From the NCBI GenBank assembly GCA_036350795.1, contig JAZBNV010000030.1, positions 6,530-70,529 of the forward strand: a DNA stretch of 64,000 bases, read 5' to 3'. A model generated the notes under the pieces. That model saw only the letters and a list, made by a program, of their open reading frames with translations. It was not told the origin of the DNA and searched no databases. Below are positions 61,859-64,000 of this stretch, piece by piece. The translations under genes and the position numbers were made by a program. The stretch's first letter is position 1. Each line of letters opens with the position of its first letter. Source of the DNA: JAUVKT01 sp036350795. Its GTDB lineage: Bacteria > Bacteroidota > Bacteroidia > Bacteroidales > VadinHA17.

Positions 61859-63535
61859 TCAGTGGCTTTCAGGCAGTCCCGGGGCAGCTTTCACAAAAAG
61901 GGTGCACACAATAGCTACCAGCAGCGAAACAAAGAAGGTAAGAAGCCTTGCCGGTATGCCTTTTACGGTAAAACTGCTTAGCAGTGAATCAACGGTAGAT
62001 TCAATCTTTTCATCGCTCCAATAATTCTCAAGCCTTACCCTAAGCATATTTTCAAATTTACCTGCACTTATAAATTTTTCTCCGCTCACAGGAGCAAGAA
62101 TCTCCGCGTCTGTATCCTGGAATATCTCCTGCTCAACCAGGAAGCGGATCTTCTCTTCACTTACCCGGTAATGCTGCTCAAAGCCACCGCTTATCCATGC
62201 TACCGTAAAAAGCAAACCAATTATTATTGTTGCAATTGCTGCCCTGCCATGAAATTTCTCCCAGAACAGCGAAAAGAGGATAACAACCGAGAAAGTACAT
62301 CCTATCCCGGCCCATACATAACTCACAAGAGTAAAGATCAGTCTCGACGGAGACACATAGGCAATGCCAAGCGCTATTACAGCAAGTATCGCCGTTACAA
62401 GCCTCGATCTTCTTAAGGCTGTTCCTTTCTGCTCATCTCCGCTGTCGCGCTTCAACACTCCCTCCGACAACTCTGTTGCAGATAGTATAAGTAGAGAATC
62501 GGCGGTAGAGATCATTGCTGCTATTGCCCCGGTAATCAGGATGGCAGCAATAGCAGGAGGAAAGAGCCTGAGTATAACACTTGGCATAACATACTCCGGG
62601 TCTTCCAGCCCTGCAGGCCCGAATATTGCTATTCCTATCCATCCCAGCGACAGGGCACCGATATAGGCAACAATAGTCCATATTATACCTATATTCCTTG
62701 CTTTTTTTGCCTGCCTGGCATCCTTTATCGCCATAAACCTCATGCTTAGCTGGGGCTGACCACCCAGGTAACCAAAAAACCATGAGAATCCGCCGGCAAT
62801 TATCAGGCCGGCACCAAAGCCTTTGGCTGCACCTGTAAGAGATGTATATCCTTCGCCCGAAAGCCTGAGCGCTTCGGATATTGTAGATGCATATAGCTCA
62901 GGATGCCTGGCCAGGTAAATAACGCCTGCTATCGGGCCTACTATAAGCGTTACTATCATTACTATCGCCTGGATAACATCGGTGTAGACAACCGACCTGA
63001 ATCCCCCGTAAATAGTATAGGGGACAATTATGGCAGCTGTAATAAACATTCCCAGTCTTGCATCAATATCAAACATTGTATGAAGCGTTTTGCCGCCTCC
63101 CAGGAATTGTGCTCCTACATAGAAGAAGAAAAAGAACACTATTGTCAGGCTGCCGGTCAATCTTATCATATTGCCCGTTTCGCCATGCTTTTTAGCAATA
63201 TACTCGGTAAACGTTGTTACGTTATACTTTTCTGCCTCATCCCTCAGTCGCCAGGCCAGCACTGCCCATGCACTTATTATTCCAAGCACGCATCCCAGGG
63301 CAGTCCATACCTCGGTAAGTCCCATGGCATATGCAGCCCCGGGAAGCCCCAGCAAAGCCCACGACGATTCTCCGGTTGCCCTTTCTGAAAGAGCTGCCAC
63401 CCAGCCTGGCAAACCCCTCCCGGCAATAGCGTAATCCCTGCTGCTTTTAACTTTTCTGCCCTGGTACATGCCCCACAGTATTAACAGTGACATGTATATT
63501 AACATTACAATCAGAATCTGAACCTGGTTATCCAT
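61859..63535 (-). CDS. Sodium:solute symporter (SSS family, PutP-like)
   Basis: The 558-residue protein has about 13 membrane helices and the family motifs RATGESSWALLGLPGAAYAMG in the first part (note SSWALLGLPG), GGFRSVVYTDVIQAIVM and AAMISTADSLLILSATELSE (Na+-site serines and threonine). A hydrophilic insertion lies near residues 450-530. It couples sodium to uptake of proline or a similar solute; the substrate is not certain. The start at 63535 gives the usual short N-terminal lead; 63565 is an alternative. Confidence 0.88.
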   Translation of the reverse strand: MDNQVQILIVMLIYMSLLILWGMYQGRKVKSSRDYAIAGRGLPGWVAALSERATGESSWALLGLPGAAYAMGLTEVWTALGCVLGIISAWAVLAWRLRDEAEKYNVTTFTEYIAKKHGETGNMIRLTGSLTIVFFFFFYVGAQFLGGGKTLHTMFDIDARLGMFITAAIIVPYTIYGGFRSVVYTDVIQAIVMIVTLIVGPIAGVIYLARHPELYASTISEALRLSGEGYTSLTGAAKGFGAGLIIAGGFSWFFGYLGGQPQLSMRFMAIKDARQAKKARNIGIIWTIVAYIGALSLGWIGIAIFGPAGLEDPEYVMPSVILRLFPPAIAAILITGAIAAMISTADSLLILSATELSEGVLKRDSGDEQKGTALRRSRLVTAILAVIALGIAYVSPSRLIFTLVSYVWAGIGCTFSVVILFSLFWEKFHGRAAIATIIIGLLFTVAWISGGFEQHYRVSEEKIRFLVEQEIFQDTDAEILAPVSGEKFISAGKFENMLRVRLENYWSDEKIESTVDSLLSSFTVKGIPARLLTFFVSLLVAIVCTLFVKAAPGLPESH

Positions 63536-63607
63536 ATCCGGGATGATTTTAATTTTATACTGCAAGATATAAAATGTACGTTCTATTTTGCATCTGAGAC
63601 CGCAGCA

Positions 63608-63794
63608 AATTCAGGTCTGCCTGCCGGTAGGGAGGTTTGCCGTTTACCGTTTACCGTTTGCCGCCTGCATGCGACAGTCAGGTTTACCTGCCGGTAGGAA
63701 GGTTTACCTGCCGAGGCAGGTCTGCCTGCCGGGAGACGGTTTGCCGTTTACCTTTTACCGTTTACCGTTTACCGTTTGCCGTTAACCGTTTTAG
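63608..63794. repeat. Mixed intergenic repeats: GTTTRCC heptamers and CCTGCCGG palindromes
   Basis: Two heptamer runs are visible: four units GTTTGCC/GTTTACC at 63635-63662 and eight degenerate units at 63739-63794. Between and before them are three to four copies of a unit like AGGTTTACCTGCCGGTAGG, which contains small palindromes (for example CCTGCCGAGGCAGG at 63707-63720). Similar short repeats are scattered in Bacteroidota genomes. They fill the gap between the symporter and gldA. Confidence 0.85.
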
Positions 63795-63805
63795 ATATAT
63801 CTTTG
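63775..63805 (+). promoter_or_regulatory. Promoter of gldA
   Basis: TTTG (63775-63778), 19 bp, TATCTTTG (63798-63805) is a full match to the Bacteroidota promoter. The TTTG lies inside a GTTTGCC repeat unit. Transcription would start at about 63810, only a few bases before the ATG at 63812, so the mRNA should be almost leaderless. Confidence 0.75.
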
Positions 63806-63811
63806 TTCCGT

Positions 63812-64000
63812 ATGTCGATTACTGTCAGCAATATTACCAGGTTTTACGGGAGCCAGAAGGCGCTCGATAATGTTTCGTTTACGATTGATACCGGCGAAAT
63901 AGTAGGTTTCCTGGGGCCTAATGGCGCCGGTAAGTCTACCATGATGAAGATTCTTACAGGGTATATCCCGGCATCTTCAGGAAAAGTGCTGGTAAACGGC
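63812..64000 (+). CDS. gldA: GldA-like ABC transporter ATP-binding protein, N-terminal part (3' end outside window)
   Basis: The first 63 residues are visible: MSITVSNITRFYGSQKALDN, then the Walker A GPNGAGKST followed by MMKILTGYI. The MSI-x-VxNIT-x-YG-x-QKALDN opening and the MMKILT run match GldA, the ATPase of the GldAFG transporter associated with gliding in Flavobacteria. The gene is cut by the window end. Other ABC-2 type exporters with similar N termini cannot be excluded. Confidence 0.78.
   Translation, partial: MSITVSNITRFYGSQKALDNVSFTIDTGEIVGFLGPNGAGKSTMMKILTGYIPASSGKVLVNG

Noticed and set aside
63588..63870. Two short plus-strand frames before gldA
   Set aside because: They are translations of the heptamer and CCTGCCGG repeats (repeating FTVYRLP-type peptides) and overlap the gldA promoter and start.

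Overview
The window is chromosomal DNA of a member of the Bacteroidota, most likely class Bacteroidia. The evidence is direct: a nearly complete type IX secretion / gliding core (PorW/SprE, PorX, PorP/SprF, GldK, GldL, GldM, GldN and the start of GldA), phylum-typical families (DUF4270, DUF4296, DUF4834, DUF5723, CCDC81-type HU plus SPOR), and intergenic -7 elements of the form TAnnTTTG, the Bacteroidota housekeeping promoter, several with a TTG or TTTG 19-20 bp upstream. No prophage, insertion sequence, CRISPR array, rRNA or tRNA was found.

Layout. 1-8.3 kb: end of trmB, an alkyltransferase-like protein, mrp-nfu (Fe-S carriers), then porW-porX-tsaE-ald. 8.3-12.3 kb: LD-carboxypeptidase, metG, and an HU-like/SPOR membrane protein. 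12.4-18.5 kb: a six-gene nucleotide-sugar operon (WbpE-, WbpD-, WbpB- and WbpA-like enzymes, then galE and rfbB). 18.5-24.5 kb: DUF4270 lipoprotein and a stand-alone GT5 N-terminal domain on the minus strand, diverging from panC-panD-flippase-like-radA. 24.4-30.4 kb: pbp1A, topA and an arginase-fold protein that has lost most metal ligands. 30.6-36.4 kb: porP-gldKLMN, closed by a strong terminator. 36.5-39.2 kb: a mannose-1-phosphate guanylyltransferase and an Mla-type permease/ATPase pair, then a palindromic repeat. 39.3-45.3 kb: a minus-strand four-gene envelope cluster of unknown function. 45.4-48.8 kb: a TonB-dependent receptor and an exported cyanophycinase-like peptidase. 48.8-49.25 kb: a gene-free stretch full of hairpins, a candidate structured RNA. 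49.3-57.3 kb: trpS, rbfA, methyltransferase, LolC/E-like permease, DUF4296 lipoprotein, amidohydrolase, degenerate hemerythrin, radical SAM protein and glycosyltransferase. 57.3-64 kb: PAP2-like phosphatase, rpoN, asnS, a tandem universal stress protein, a sodium:solute symporter, heptamer repeats and the start of gldA.

How the genes fit together. The dominant theme is the cell envelope. T9SS genes lie at three separate places: the PorW/PorX pair (function and control), the porP-gldKLMN operon (core complex and motor), and gldA. The Wbp-like operon would make a 2,3-diamino-2,3-dideoxyglucuronic acid nucleotide sugar. Enzymes of that type supply the linking sugar for T9SS cargo in Porphyromonas gingivalis, so the operon may serve the same secretion pathway. 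That link is inference.

Best candidates for something undescribed: the structured RNA region at about 48.82-49.17 kb; the four-gene envelope cluster at 39.3-45.3 kb; the ligand-poor arginase-fold protein just upstream of the T9SS operon; and the heptamer repeat whose last TTTG appears to serve as the -33 element of a nearly leaderless gldA promoter.
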